Source of the DNA: VXYL01 sp965243175
GTDB lineage: Bacteria; Pseudomonadota; Gammaproteobacteria; Pseudomonadales; Azotimanducaceae
NCBI GenBank assembly: GCA_965243175.1
Contig: OZ251532.1
Location: forward strand, 682,001 to 746,000
DNA length: 64,000 nucleotides
Reading direction: 5' to 3'
Below, piece by piece: positions 35,063 to 43,094 of this stretch. The notes under the pieces are model-generated. The model was not told the DNA's origin. It searched no databases and worked only from the letters and a program-made list of their open reading frames with translations. Positions within the stretch are counted from its first letter, which is position 1; the number at the start of each line of letters is the position of its first letter. The position numbers were made by a program, and so were the translations under genes.

Positions 35063-36430
35063 CTACGTCCGGCTACTGCTGCGCGTATTGGAGCTCGCGT
35101 CCGCCGCTGGGAGTGCCGCCCTGACCGCCTCCATCGTACGAACATTCGGCGGCGTTCGACGGCACACGTCCTGAAAGTGCGTCATCAGAGACGGCAGCGT
35201 CACGTCAAGGAAATCGCCGCGTTCAACGACGAACCCCGCCGCGCACATCCCTTCCACGACTTGCCATGCGGTTTCCTCGCCAACCGCCTTCCCGCGCTGC
35301 GAGACAGTCGTCAGCGCGGCGACAACCGCATTCACCGGCACACGCCCATTGCCGGCTTCCGTGAAGGCACAAGCCAAAGCCGTCTCGTAACGGGCCCATG
35401 GGCGCAGCCGCGCGCCATAGTATTCCCGCCTGTAGCCGAGCGCCTTTTCGCGCATCGCGGCAACCGGCGGATCGTCACCGATGCCTTCCTCCAACACGGC
35501 TTGCGCGAGCGCCCTGCACCCGTTCGTGAGATGGTGCGGAAAGCCGCCGCTCTCGTCCACGATGGCATCGGTAGCCGTGCCAATCCACTGCTCCCGCGCT
35601 TGCTCGTCGAACGCGCCGTCGGCAAACGTGTGCTGTGCGAACACCACAGCCAACGTGCCGGCCACCACTTCGTGCGCATCCTCGTCCGACAACGCCCCCA
35701 CAGTCCGCGCATGCCCGGTCGCCAATCGCGACAACCCAAGATCGGCAAGCCTCTCCACGGTGTTCCCCAACCCGAAACATGCGAGCATCACCGAAGACCC
35801 ACCCGTGCCGCTGACGTGCAGCGCTTCCAAGTGGCGCCGCACCGTGGGCGTATCGGGCAAGTTCTGCGCCTCGTCCACCAACAGCAGAATCGTGCTTCCC
35901 CGCCGTCCGAAACGCAGACTGGCATAGTCGTTCAACACGAGGTTCAGGGAATCCGGCGCCCTCGACGCCACGGTGAACTCGCCGAGGGGCTTTCTGGTGG
36001 CAGCTGTGAACAAGGCGTTGCCGAGGAAATGCGCGCTGTCCGTTGCCTTGTCGATCGCCCGCCGCCACCAATCGGACGCATTCAAATCGCGAAACGCGCT
36101 GTCGATTTCTTCGACGATGGCCGCAGGCTTCGAGTCCATGGCCGTCGCGGCGAGCTTCACCGGAATCACGGGATTCAGCTCATCCGCCCCACGCGCCAAC
36201 AACCGCGCCGCGAACTCCCCTAGCAAAGCCGTCTTACCCGCCCCCGGCACGCCCTGAATGACGACGGTATGGCCTTCTTCACCACTGCGGACCCCTCGAA
36301 TCGCCCGCTCCAGCAAGGCGAACTCGTCCGCACGCCCGGCAAAGACCACCGGCGCCGAGCGGTCCCCCGCATCGGCCAGCCGCTCCAACGAACGCCGGAC
36401 ATCTATCGGTATCTGGTCTGCCATCGCCAT
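35063..36430 (-). CDS. Orphan AAA ATPase (AAA_16/Orc1-like)
   Basis: A 455-residue ATPase. The N-terminus has FAGRADEFALLERAI, typical of AAA_16/Orc-like modules. Walker A is IQGVPGAGKTALL (about 58-70), Walker B ILLLVDEAQNLPD (about 188-200). A sensor region VMLACFGLGNTVERLADLGL and a likely C-terminal winged helix (about 345-440, with FTEAGNGRVPVNAVVAALT) follow. The end is Ser/Thr/Arg-rich. No effector partner is adjacent. Such lone ATPases occur in mobile islands and sometimes in defence clusters. It lies beside a scarred toxin-antitoxin region, suggesting accessory DNA. Confidence 0.75.
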   Translation of the reverse strand: MAMADQIPIDVRRSLERLADAGDRSAPVVFAGRADEFALLERAIRGVRSGEEGHTVVIQGVPGAGKTALLGEFAARLLARGADELNPVIPVKLAATAMDSKPAAIVEEIDSAFRDLNASDWWRRAIDKATDSAHFLGNALFTAATRKPLGEFTVASRAPDSLNLVLNDYASLRFGRRGSTILLLVDEAQNLPDTPTVRRHLEALHVSGTGGSSVMLACFGLGNTVERLADLGLSRLATGHARTVGALSDEDAHEVVAGTLAVVFAQHTFADGAFDEQAREQWIGTATDAIVDESGGFPHHLTNGCRALAQAVLEEGIGDDPPVAAMREKALGYRREYYGARLRPWARYETALACAFTEAGNGRVPVNAVVAALTTVSQRGKAVGEETAWQVVEGMCAAGFVVERGDFLDVTLPSLMTHFQDVCRRTPPNVRTMEAVRAALPAADASSNTRSSSRT

Positions 36431-36503
36431 GCCGCAAGGCTACCACCTGCTGCCATTCCGCCGCTTCTAGGCGCTCCCCGTCGGACGCTCCAGATCCGCT
36501 ACA

Positions 36504-36680
36504 TCACGAAAGCGGCACGAGCTCCACGCGCTGCCCGTAGCGGCGGAAGTCCTTGACGTTGAAGGTGGCGAGGCGGCGCTCGCCGTGCGTGAGCATCGTG
36601 GCGACGATGTTCGCATCAAAGACCTGCTTGCCGGCAACGCCCACGTCTCGGCACAGCGTGACCAGCCATCCACGTTCAGA
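36504..36680 (-). pseudogene. VapC (PIN-domain toxin) remnant 1, 3' part only
   Basis: The last 59 codons of a PIN-domain VapC read LVTLCRDVGVAGKQVFDANI, VATMLTHGERRLATFNVKDF and RRYGQRVELVPLS up to TGA at 36504-36506. The conserved Asp of the fourth PIN block (FDAN) and the final TFN-x-DF motif are present, but the N-terminal half with the first catalytic Asp is missing, and no start codon is in frame with good context. The gene is therefore dead. An almost identical stretch occurs in the second remnant near 37258-37360. Confidence 0.72.
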
Positions 36681-36798
36681 GCACAGGCCGTAGCCGCTGA
36701 CAGCCTCGTATCTGATTGACCTATAAAGAAAAAGTTGCCATGCTCGTAGCCGCTAGGTTGGATACATGCTATTGGTACGCATCACCGAGGAAGCTCAG
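36681..36798. other. Gap between vapC remnant and vapB
   Basis: About 120 bases that include an AT-rich segment (36711-36735) just before vapB, the only such patch in the region. It probably holds the vapBC promoter; AbrB-type antitoxins bind such sites. I see no coding sequence here. Confidence 0.35.
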
Positions 36799-37047
36799 AT
36801 GGCGCAGACTGCGAAATTGTTCTGGTCCGGCCGGTCTCAAGCGGTGCGCCTGCCGAAAGAGTTCCGAATGAAGGGCGACGAGGTGCGCATCCGCAAGCAT
36901 GGCGAGGCTGTGATTCTGGAGCCGATTGCCATGGACTGGCGGTGGCTCGACGACATCGCTGCCAGCTTCTCCGAGGACTTCTTTGCCGCGGGCCGCAATC
37001 AGCCCCCGCTGCCGGCTGACCGAGACATGGGCCCGGCTTTCGAGTGA
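36799..37047 (+). CDS. VapB-type antitoxin (AbrB/SpoVT fold)
   Basis: An 82-residue antitoxin starting at ATG 36799 with GAGGA eight bases upstream. The N-terminus TAKLFWSGRSQAVRLPKEFR and DEVRIRKHGEAVILEP form a swapped-hairpin AbrB DNA-binding domain; the C-terminal half (WLDDIAASFSEDFFAAGR) should wrap the toxin. This family represses its own operon and neutralises VapC RNase. The toxin start follows with a one-base overlap, the normal arrangement, but that toxin gene is truncated, so the antitoxin may be an orphan. Confidence 0.88.
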   Translation: MAQTAKLFWSGRSQAVRLPKEFRMKGDEVRIRKHGEAVILEPIAMDWRWLDDIAASFSEDFFAAGRNQPPLPADRDMGPAFE

Positions 37048-37238
37048 TGCGCTTTCTCTTGGACACGAACGCCTGCATCGCTCTGCTGAACCAGACCTCG
37101 CAGGCGTTGGCCGCGCGAATGCGGGAGCAGCTACCCAGCGACATCGGTTTGCCAGCCGCCACGGTATTCGAACTCTACTACGGAGCCTACGGTGGGCAAA
37201 CCGGCGACTACGTGCTCCATCTGCGCGATGATGGTTAG
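37047..37238 (+). pseudogene. Truncated VapC toxin, N-terminal half
   Basis: Only 63 residues of a PIN-domain RNase that normally has about 130. MRFLLDTNACIALLN carries the first catalytic Asp, and ATVFELYYGAY the conserved Glu. After about residue 49 the sequence departs from the family and stops. The other acidic residues needed for activity are lacking, so it should be inactive. The ATG overlaps the antitoxin stop (TGATG). The break falls just before the repeated DNA that forms remnant 2 of another vapC, suggesting recombination there. Confidence 0.75.
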
Positions 37239-37252
37239 GCTGAAGCCATCAG

Positions 37253-37600
37253 GGGCGGTGGCGAGGCGGCGTTCGCCGTGCGTGAGCATTGTTGCGACGA
37301 TGTTTCGCATCGTGGACCAGCTTGCCGGCAACGCCACATCTCGGCATAGCGTGGCCAGCATGTCCGTCACCGCTTGGCCGTCTTCGAGCACCCCGAAGGC
37401 CGACGCGAAGCGCCGTATGTCCAAGAGCGCGTCCCGCACTGGCAGCGGCGAAGTCCACATTTGCGGACGAGTGTCCACGGCTCGCGCAGGACTGGCGGCT
37501 GATGCGGAGCGGTTCTTCGCGGCGCATCGCGGCGATGGCCGCCAGCGCAGCGTCATGGCCGGGCGCGTTGGCGGCGCGAGCGACCACCAGCGTTTGGGGC
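37253..37600 (-). pseudogene. VapC remnant 2, frameshifted
   Basis: A second copy of the first remnant's vapC family, longer but with at least two frameshifts. Pieces in different frames read LVVARAANAPGHDAALAAIA and EEPLRISRQ, then SPLPVRDALLDIRRFASAFG and VLEDGQAVTDMLATLCRDVA, then VATMLTHGERRLAT. Together they follow the order of one PIN protein. About 100 bases (37258-37360) closely match 36568-36668 of remnant 1, as a direct repeat. Its 5' end abuts the 3' end of rnpB. Confidence 0.65.
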
Positions 37601-37609
37601 GAAAGAACG

Positions 37610-37972
<363 letters not shown>

Positions 37973-38008
37973 CCCGGCGCAGCCTACTCTCTTTCCGCTT
38001 GTCGCGGG

Positions 38009-38860
38009 TCAGCGCCTCCGAACCGAAACCGCCAGCGTGTAGAGAGCCGAGCGAGGCGCACCAGTGATCTTCGCGGCCAGCCGAGCCGCTTGGCCGGCCG
38101 GCAGTTCGCTCGCCAAGGCGCGAAGCACGTCCGCGGCTTCGGTTGCGACTGGCGGCGTTTCCGCAGCCTCCAGCACGCAGACGAACTCGCCGCGCTGGAT
38201 CAACGCGTCGTCCTCTAGCAAGCGTTCGGCGGTAGCGACGTGGATAGTCTCGAAGCGCTTGGTGAGTTCGCGGCACACCATCAGCGCCCGCTGCCCGCCG
38301 CCGAGAGCCACGATGTCGCCGAGGGTGGCGCGCAGTCGGTGGGGCGCCTCGAAGAACACCGTCGCCATGTTCGCGCGCAGGATCTCCTCCAACGCGGCAC
38401 GGCGGGCCGCGGGCTTGGCCGGCAGGAAACCCTCGAAGCGGAATCTGCGCGCCGGAATGGGCGAAGCCGCGAGCGCGGTCGTCAGGGCGCTTGCGCCAGG
38501 AATCGGCGTCACCGGAACCTCGTGCCGCCATGCCTCCCGCACCAGCTCGAAGCCGGGGTCCGAAATCAGCGGCGTGCCTGCATCCGAGACGAGCGCCGCG
38601 TCGCCGCCTTCGAGCAGATGCCGGAGCACGCGGCGGCTGCCTTCGGCCTCGTTGTGGTCGTGCAAGGCCAGCAGCGACTCCGGCGCGGCGCCGATGTGCG
38701 TCAACAGCGGGCGGCTGCGTCTGGTATCTTCGCAGGCAACCAACGGCACGTTCCGAAGCACCTCGATGGCGCGTTGCGTGATGTCCGTCAAGTTGCCGAT
38801 GGGCGTTGCCACAACATAAAGCCGCCCCGGCGCATCGGAAGCGGAACGGGCCGCCGCCAT
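38009..38860 (-). CDS. rsmI: 16S rRNA (cytidine1402-2'-O)-methyltransferase
   Basis: A 283-residue SAM-dependent enzyme that methylates the ribose of C1402 in the ribosomal P site. LYVVATPIGNLTDITQRAIE at the start, VACEDTRRSRPLL, ALVSDAGTPLISDPGFELV and PIPGASALTTALAASP are the signature blocks of the tetrapyrrole-methylase-like RsmI family; FFEAPHRLRATL and MVCRELTKRFE follow. It is divergent from lpoA with about 38 bases between starts, the conserved gammaproteobacterial arrangement, and rnpB follows it. Confidence 0.97.
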   Translation of the reverse strand: MAAARSASDAPGRLYVVATPIGNLTDITQRAIEVLRNVPLVACEDTRRSRPLLTHIGAAPESLLALHDHNEAEGSRRVLRHLLEGGDAALVSDAGTPLISDPGFELVREAWRHEVPVTPIPGASALTTALAASPIPARRFRFEGFLPAKPAARRAALEEILRANMATVFFEAPHRLRATLGDIVALGGGQRALMVCRELTKRFETIHVATAERLLEDDALIQRGEFVCVLEAAETPPVATEAADVLRALASELPAGQAARLAAKITGAPRSALYTLAVSVRRR

Positions 38861-38897
38861 GATTCATCCTTCTCCGCGCAAGACAGCCGACGATTCT

Positions 38898-40667
38898 ATG
38901 TCGCGGCGCACGGCATGGGCGGTTGGCGCACTCGTTCTCGCCGGCTGCGCTGGCGCTCCGCAACAGCCCGCGCTTGTCGTGAAAGAGGACGCGGCGATGG
39001 CTGCGATCGCCAGGGCCGAGTCCGCGACCGCAGCGAAGGAACGCGCCGAAGCGTATCTCGCCGCCTTGCTTGAACTGGTTGCGCGGGGCGACTTGGAAGG
39101 CGCGGTCCGGCTCCACGGCCGGCTTGTCGCGTTCGACGCGAACCAACCGGCGCTCGCAACCGCGCTTGCGGATGCCGAGCGTTTCGAGATGGACTTGGCG
39201 GCGCGGCGAATCGCGTTGGCCGCCAGGGACGAAGACTGGGCGGGGCGCTTGCTCGACGCGCTGCGACCGGCCACGCCGGAACAACGCGCCGTGTTGGCGA
39301 AGCTGCGCAGCGAAGCGCTCGCGGGCGCCGACGACCACGAATACGCGGCCCTCGCCCTCATCGACGTCGCCGCCGGGCCGGACGTTGCGGACGAGGACTC
39401 GGTGCTGGCCGTCGCCGCCATCTGGAAGCACCTTTCGCGTCTGCCGCCGCCGGTTCTGGAACACCTTGCGGAGTCGCAGCACTCGGCGGACGCGGCTGCG
39501 TGGTTCGATTTGGCGCATCGCTTCAACACGGCCCTCACCAGCACTGCCCAACAACGAATCTGGCACCGTTGGCGGGAGAACAATCCGCGCCACGTCGCCA
39601 CCCGCTTTCCACCGCCGAGCATCGCCGAGCAGCCAGCGCCGCCACGCCGAATGGCTTTGCTGATTCCACTGAGCGGCGATCTCGCACCGTTGGCGGAAGC
39701 GGTGCGTGACGGCTTCCTCGCAGCGTACTTGCACGCGGCCCAGGACGATGCGGCACCTTCCGTGCGCATCTACGACACCGGCACAGCCTCGGTCTCGAAC
39801 GCCTACCAGCGAGCCTTGGCGGACGGCGCGGACGTGATCGTCGGCCCGCTCGACAAGGCGGCAGTCGCCGAGTTGGCGCGCCTTTCGCCGGAACTGCCCG
39901 TGGTTGCGCTGAACAGTCTCGACGATGCGGAGGGCACCAGCTTCCCCCAATTGTCCCTCGCGGTCGAAGAGACCGCCGCCGCCATTGCCAAGCGCCTTGC
40001 GGCGGACGGCGTGGAGCGCGTAGCGCTTTTCGAAAGCGGCCAACCCGACAGCTGGGCAAGCCGAGCGCGGGCCCGCTTCGAGGCCGATCTCGACGGCGTG
40101 GAAGTGGTCGCGGCAGGCGTGCTGACCGGCGTAGCGGAGACCACCGGCGTAGTCGGTGCCGTGCTCGGCATCGCCGCGAGCGCGGAACGCCATGCCAGCT
40201 TGAGCCGCCACCTACGCGCCCGGCTGGAGTTCGCGCCGACCCGTCGCGACGACGTGGACGCGCTGGTGACGTTCGTCGAAGGCGTGGAGCTGACGGCGTT
40301 GAAACCGGCCTTGGACTACCACTTCGCCGCCGACCTGCCCACCTACGCGCCGTCGCAATCGGTGCGCGACGCCGCTTGGAGCGGCTTCGCGGGGCTGCGC
40401 GTCTGCGACCTCCCCTGGCGCCTGCACGAGAGCGCACTGCGTTCGGCCACCGCGGACCTCGCCAGCAGCCGCGGCCCGCTCGCCGCGGTCTTCGCCTTGG
40501 GCGTGGACGGATTCCGCGTCGCCAACCAGCTCTTCCGCTTCGTCTCCCACGGCGAATCCATCGCCGGCAGCACCGGCCAACTCACGCTCGGCCCCGGCGG
40601 TCGCATCCGCCGCGGCATGGCTTGGGGACAAGTGGTCGGCGAACAACTGGTGGCAGCCACGCCGTGA
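38898..40667 (+). CDS. lpoA: Penicillin-binding protein activator LpoA
   Basis: A 589-residue outer-membrane lipoprotein that reaches through the periplasm to activate the peptidoglycan synthase PBP1A. The start at ATG 38898 gives a lipoprotein signal ending LVLAGC. The N-terminal helical TPR-like domain extends to about 245. The C-terminal half resembles a periplasmic binding fold, starting RMALLIPLSGDLAPLAEAVR and containing VIVGPLDKAAVAELARLSPE and PVVALNSLD. Length and order match LpoA. It heads the rsmI-divergent lpoA-yraN-dolP operon, here interrupted by hic-type genes. Confidence 0.93.
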   Translation: MSRRTAWAVGALVLAGCAGAPQQPALVVKEDAAMAAIARAESATAAKERAEAYLAALLELVARGDLEGAVRLHGRLVAFDANQPALATALADAERFEMDLAARRIALAARDEDWAGRLLDALRPATPEQRAVLAKLRSEALAGADDHEYAALALIDVAAGPDVADEDSVLAVAAIWKHLSRLPPPVLEHLAESQHSADAAAWFDLAHRFNTALTSTAQQRIWHRWRENNPRHVATRFPPPSIAEQPAPPRRMALLIPLSGDLAPLAEAVRDGFLAAYLHAAQDDAAPSVRIYDTGTASVSNAYQRALADGADVIVGPLDKAAVAELARLSPELPVVALNSLDDAEGTSFPQLSLAVEETAAAIAKRLAADGVERVALFESGQPDSWASRARARFEADLDGVEVVAAGVLTGVAETTGVVGAVLGIAASAERHASLSRHLRARLEFAPTRRDDVDALVTFVEGVELTALKPALDYHFAADLPTYAPSQSVRDAAWSGFAGLRVCDLPWRLHESALRSATADLASSRGPLAAVFALGVDGFRVANQLFRFVSHGESIAGSTGQLTLGPGGRIRRGMAWGQVVGEQLVAATP

Positions 40668-40701
40668 CCCGCACGCACCGGCAACTGAGAGATATGGCAG
40701 A

Positions 40702-41055
40702 ATGGCGGCCATGCGAAACCGCTCGACCATGGAACTTCGGTGCTACGCCTATCGGCGCGGCGACGTGTGGGAAGCGATCTGCGTGGATTTGGACGTGGCC
40801 GTCTTTGGCCCGTCCGAAGAGCACGTCAAGCGCTCGTTGGCGGAAGCCATCGATCTGCACTTGGAGAGCGTAGCTGGTCTCCCGGACGAAGCGCGTCAAG
40901 CGATGTTGTCGCGGCGAGCCCCGTGGCATGTTCGTCTCACGCTCGCACTGTCGTCCCTTGCCCACGACGTCCGCCGCAAGTGGCGCAAGCACAGGAGCAG
41001 CGAGAAGATGCACCACAGCTTCGTGGTCCACCCTCAGATCGCTGCACTTGGCTAG
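40702..41055 (+). CDS. HicB-like protein
   Basis: A 117-residue protein (ATGs at 40702, 40711 and 40729 are possible; the domain begins at the third). LRCYAYRRGDVWEAICVDLD followed by VAVFGPSEEHVKRSLAEAID is the HicB/DUF1902-like beta-beta-beta-alpha pattern. The C-terminal part is helical and basic (VRRKWRKHRSS), without a clear ribbon-helix-helix. It follows lpoA by 34 bases and converges on the hicA gene, ending 11 bases from it. Because the usual arrangement is co-directional, it may not be the cognate antitoxin. Antitoxin role is inference. Confidence 0.65.
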   Translation: MAAMRNRSTMELRCYAYRRGDVWEAICVDLDVAVFGPSEEHVKRSLAEAIDLHLESVAGLPDEARQAMLSRRAPWHVRLTLALSSLAHDVRRKWRKHRSSEKMHHSFVVHPQIAALG

Positions 41056-41066
41056 TTCAATATCTG

Positions 41067-41273
41067 CTACCGAAAGACTGCCCTGCCCAGGCCCGACTGC
41101 CGCCTGATGGACGCCAGCGTGCCCTTTGGAACTTCCTCACTATCCTTGCCGGGCACGGTGACTAAGCGGCGCTTTCCGCCTACCACGCCCTCGAAGTGGC
41201 GGTGGCTTCCCTTCTGCCGGTCGAGAGCGAAGCCTTTCGACTCCAAGACCGAGATGACCTCTCGAACTTTCAC
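41067..41273 (-). CDS. hicA: HicA-family mRNA interferase toxin
   Basis: A 68-residue toxin of the HicA type (double-stranded-RNA-binding-like fold) that cleaves translated mRNA. KVREVISVLESKGFALDRQK and GSHRHFEG, with catalytic His24, are diagnostic; RRLVTVPGKDSEEVPKGTLA and SIRRQSGL complete the fold. Length is normal and the catalytic motif intact. The start is GTG 41273, overlapping an upstream stop (GTGA) of a frame that looks like a degraded HicB. It sits tail to tail with a HicB-like gene inside the lpoA-yraN interval. Confidence 0.9.
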   Translation of the reverse strand: MKVREVISVLESKGFALDRQKGSHRHFEGVVGGKRRLVTVPGKDSEEVPKGTLASIRRQSGLGRAVFR

Positions 41274-41536
41274 GTCTGCGCCGACCTCGGCTCAAGGCAT
41301 CGATCGACAGGTACGTAAGTCTGGACAGCACCAGCTCTGGAGCATACCGCGTGTGGTGCCTGCGACGGCCCGCTAGCGTCCTGATTGGCCGGTTCGAAGG
41401 GCGCACCAAAGGACAGCGCCAAGGCTCCGGGAGTTTCAGCCACGAAGGCCCCTCCTCTTCGTTGTTGTTCTCTGCCGGCGACTACACTGGCCACCGTGCA
41501 TGAGCGCATCTTGAACATGCCGTTTTGCCCAGTCAA
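41270..41536 (-). CDS. Possible degenerate HicB-type antitoxin
   Basis: An 88-residue frame directly upstream of hicA, with a four-base GTGA overlap. Its middle (RRGGAFVAETP then ALALSFGAPFEPANQDA) loosely follows the HicB pattern of a GGxVAE strand, a Gly turn and a following helix, but the C-terminal half does not look like a ribbon-helix-helix or any known antitoxin tail. Position and overlap argue for a former or diverged HicB; composition argues for decay. ATGs at 41536, 41518 and 41509 could serve. Low confidence. Confidence 0.35.
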   Translation of the reverse strand: MTGQNGMFKMRSCTVASVVAGREQQRRGGAFVAETPGALALSFGAPFEPANQDASGPSQAPHAVCSRAGAVQTYVPVDRCLEPRSAQT

Positions 41537-41600
41537 TACCTCTGTCTGACTTTCAGCGCGTGTAGTAGATTGGACGAGCTTGCCTAGGAGGGAAACGGCG

Positions 41601-41717
41601 ATGGCATTGGATGCGCCGGCAGGCAGCTGCGCGAGGTGCGTCTATTGGCGCAAGAAGGACACGGTGCCGGGTGGTTTAGTCGATACGCTACCGGCGACTG
41701 GCCTGTGTTGCGCTTGA
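41601..41717 (+). CDS. Cys-rich 38-residue protein, hypothetical
   Basis: A very small gene with a strong ribosome site (GGAGGG, about ten bases before ATG 41601). The product begins MALDAPAGSCARCVYWRKKD and ends TGLCCA, so it has a C-x-x-C pair and a terminal C-C pair that could bind zinc or an iron-sulfur centre. C-x-x-C-x-Y-W starts are common in small metal-binding proteins. Its stop overlaps a TTG that would start yraN (TTGA), suggesting coupling. The 3' half may instead be a truncated remnant of a longer zinc-ribbon protein. Confidence 0.5.
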   Translation: MALDAPAGSCARCVYWRKKDTVPGGLVDTLPATGLCCA

Positions 41718-42127
41718 GGGTATTGACTGCGCTACGGCAGCGCAGGTGGTTTCCGCTTCGACAGCGCAGCGGCGTTGGGCGTCGCGCCGAACGCCGTGCG
41801 GAGCGGTTCCTCAAGCGCAAGGGCTTGCGTACGTTGACGCGCAACTACACGCGGCGCAGCGGCGAGATCGATCTCGTGATGCTCGATGGCGAGACGCTGG
41901 TGTTCGTGGAGGTGCGCTATCGCGGCCCCGGGGCGTGGGGCGGAGGGCTCGATTCCGTCGATCGCGACAAGCAGCGGCGGTTGGCGCGCACTGCCGCCCT
42001 TTACCTCAATGACCACCCCGAACATCGGTTCCGCGAAGCGCGGTTTGACGTCGTGGCCGCTTCGGGCGCAAACTACGGCATCGCTTGTGAATGGACTCCC
42101 AATGCGTTTGAAGCAACGGACTGCTGA
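41714..42127 (+). CDS. yraN: YraN-family endonuclease-like protein (UPF0102)
   Basis: A protein of 137 residues if started at TTG 41714, close to the family length of about 130; an ATG at 41636 would give 163 residues with an atypical leader. Core: GRRAERRAERFLKRKGLRTL, SGEIDLVMLDGETLVFVEVR, followed by the basic helix SVDRDKQRRLARTAALYL and RFDVVA. This is the predicted PD-(D/E)XK fold (G-E-I-D-L...F-V-E-V-R) related to Holliday-junction resolvases. It belongs to the lpoA-yraN-dolP set and overlaps dolP by 26 bases. Confidence 0.9.
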   Translation: MRVLTALRQRRWFPLRQRSGVGRRAERRAERFLKRKGLRTLTRNYTRRSGEIDLVMLDGETLVFVEVRYRGPGAWGGGLDSVDRDKQRRLARTAALYLNDHPEHRFREARFDVVAASGANYGIACEWTPNAFEATDC

Positions 42128-42683
42128 AACCACGCCCCTCGTCTTCTCTCTCGCGCTTGCGGCGCTGCTCGCGGTGAGCGGCTGCGTGAGCGTCACCGGC
42201 AAGGACCCGACGCTGCGCACGCCGGGCGAGATCGTCGACGACCTCTCCATCGCCCGCCAAGCGGCGCAGCGCATCGAGGCCGCCGACGACCGCTTGGCCG
42301 CCAGCCATGTCAATGTCACCAGCTACCACGGCATCGTGCTGCTCACCGGCGAAGTGCAGGACGAAACGCTGCGCGGTCGCGCCGAGAGCGCCATCGCTGG
42401 CCTCGGCGATGTGCGCGCCGTCCACAACGAGCTCATCGTCGGCAGCCCCACCGGCTTCGTCGCCAGGGCCAACGACAGCTGGCTCGCCACCAAGGTGATG
42501 TCGAAGTTCGCCAGCCGCGACGACGTGGACGCAGCGCGCATCAAGGTGGTGACGGCGGACGGCGTGGTCTACCTGATGGGCGTACTGCCCCGCGCCCAAG
42601 CCAACGCCGCCGCGGACGCCGCCCGAACCATCTTCGGCGTCCGCAAGGTGGTGAAGGTCTTCGACTACCTGGACGGCACCTAG
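42102..42683 (+). CDS. dolP: BON-domain lipoprotein DolP
   Basis: A 193-residue outer-membrane lipoprotein that supports outer-membrane integrity and division-site envelope function. The start at ATG 42102 places the signal peptide (LALAALLAVSGC) at the N-terminus. Two BON domains follow: about 50-115 (HVNVTSYHGIVLLTGEVQDE, VRAVHNELIVG) and about 120-190 (TKVMSKFASRDDVDAARIKV, DGVVYLMGVL, VRKVVKVFDYLD). It closes the lpoA operon. The diaA/gmhA-like gene often found between yraN and dolP is absent. Confidence 0.92.
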   Translation: MRLKQRTAETTPLVFSLALAALLAVSGCVSVTGKDPTLRTPGEIVDDLSIARQAAQRIEAADDRLAASHVNVTSYHGIVLLTGEVQDETLRGRAESAIAGLGDVRAVHNELIVGSPTGFVARANDSWLATKVMSKFASRDDVDAARIKVVTADGVVYLMGVLPRAQANAAADAARTIFGVRKVVKVFDYLDGT

Positions 42684-42725
42684 GCGAGGGAGAGGGATCG
42701 CGCTGCGGCTGGGCCGCGTCTCGGA

Positions 42726-43016
42726 CTACGGAGGATCGCGCTGGGGAGCCGCGCAGCGCATTCCCTTCAGGTCCTCCGCGTCCAGCTTGTCCCAGCTCTC
42801 CATTCGCGCCAACCGCCGCATGAGCTTGGGATCGGCGATCTCGATGCGCCCTGCGTAGGAGGCACCCGCCTGCGGCGGCTCTCCGGTGCATCCGACCAGC
42901 CAGCTATACGCCGGATCGTCTTCGAACCACTTGAAGTCGAAAGTCATCGGCTCGACTGAGCTGCAACCGCCAAGGACGGCGACTGCGGCAACGCGGGCCC
43001 AGAAGAACACCCTCAT
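42726..43016 (-). CDS. Small lipoprotein, hypothetical
   Basis: A 96-residue protein with a lipoprotein signal (VAAVAVLGGC) from ATG 43016. The mature part, including FKWFEDDPAYSWLVGCTGEP and LARMESWDKLDAEDLKGMRC, has two more cysteines and is acidic. No family is recognised. It converges on dolP, 42 bases away. The start was chosen to fit the signal peptide; an ATG at 43058 would add 14 non-hydrophobic residues. Confidence 0.65.
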   Translation of the reverse strand: MRVFFWARVAAVAVLGGCSSVEPMTFDFKWFEDDPAYSWLVGCTGEPPQAGASYAGRIEIADPKLMRRLARMESWDKLDAEDLKGMRCAAPQRDPP

Positions 43017-43094
43017 TGGCGCCCACCACTCCTTGCTTGAACGCACAAATCCTAGCACAGCCTAGCGCGCACGCCCTGCACGCCCAGAGGCCAC

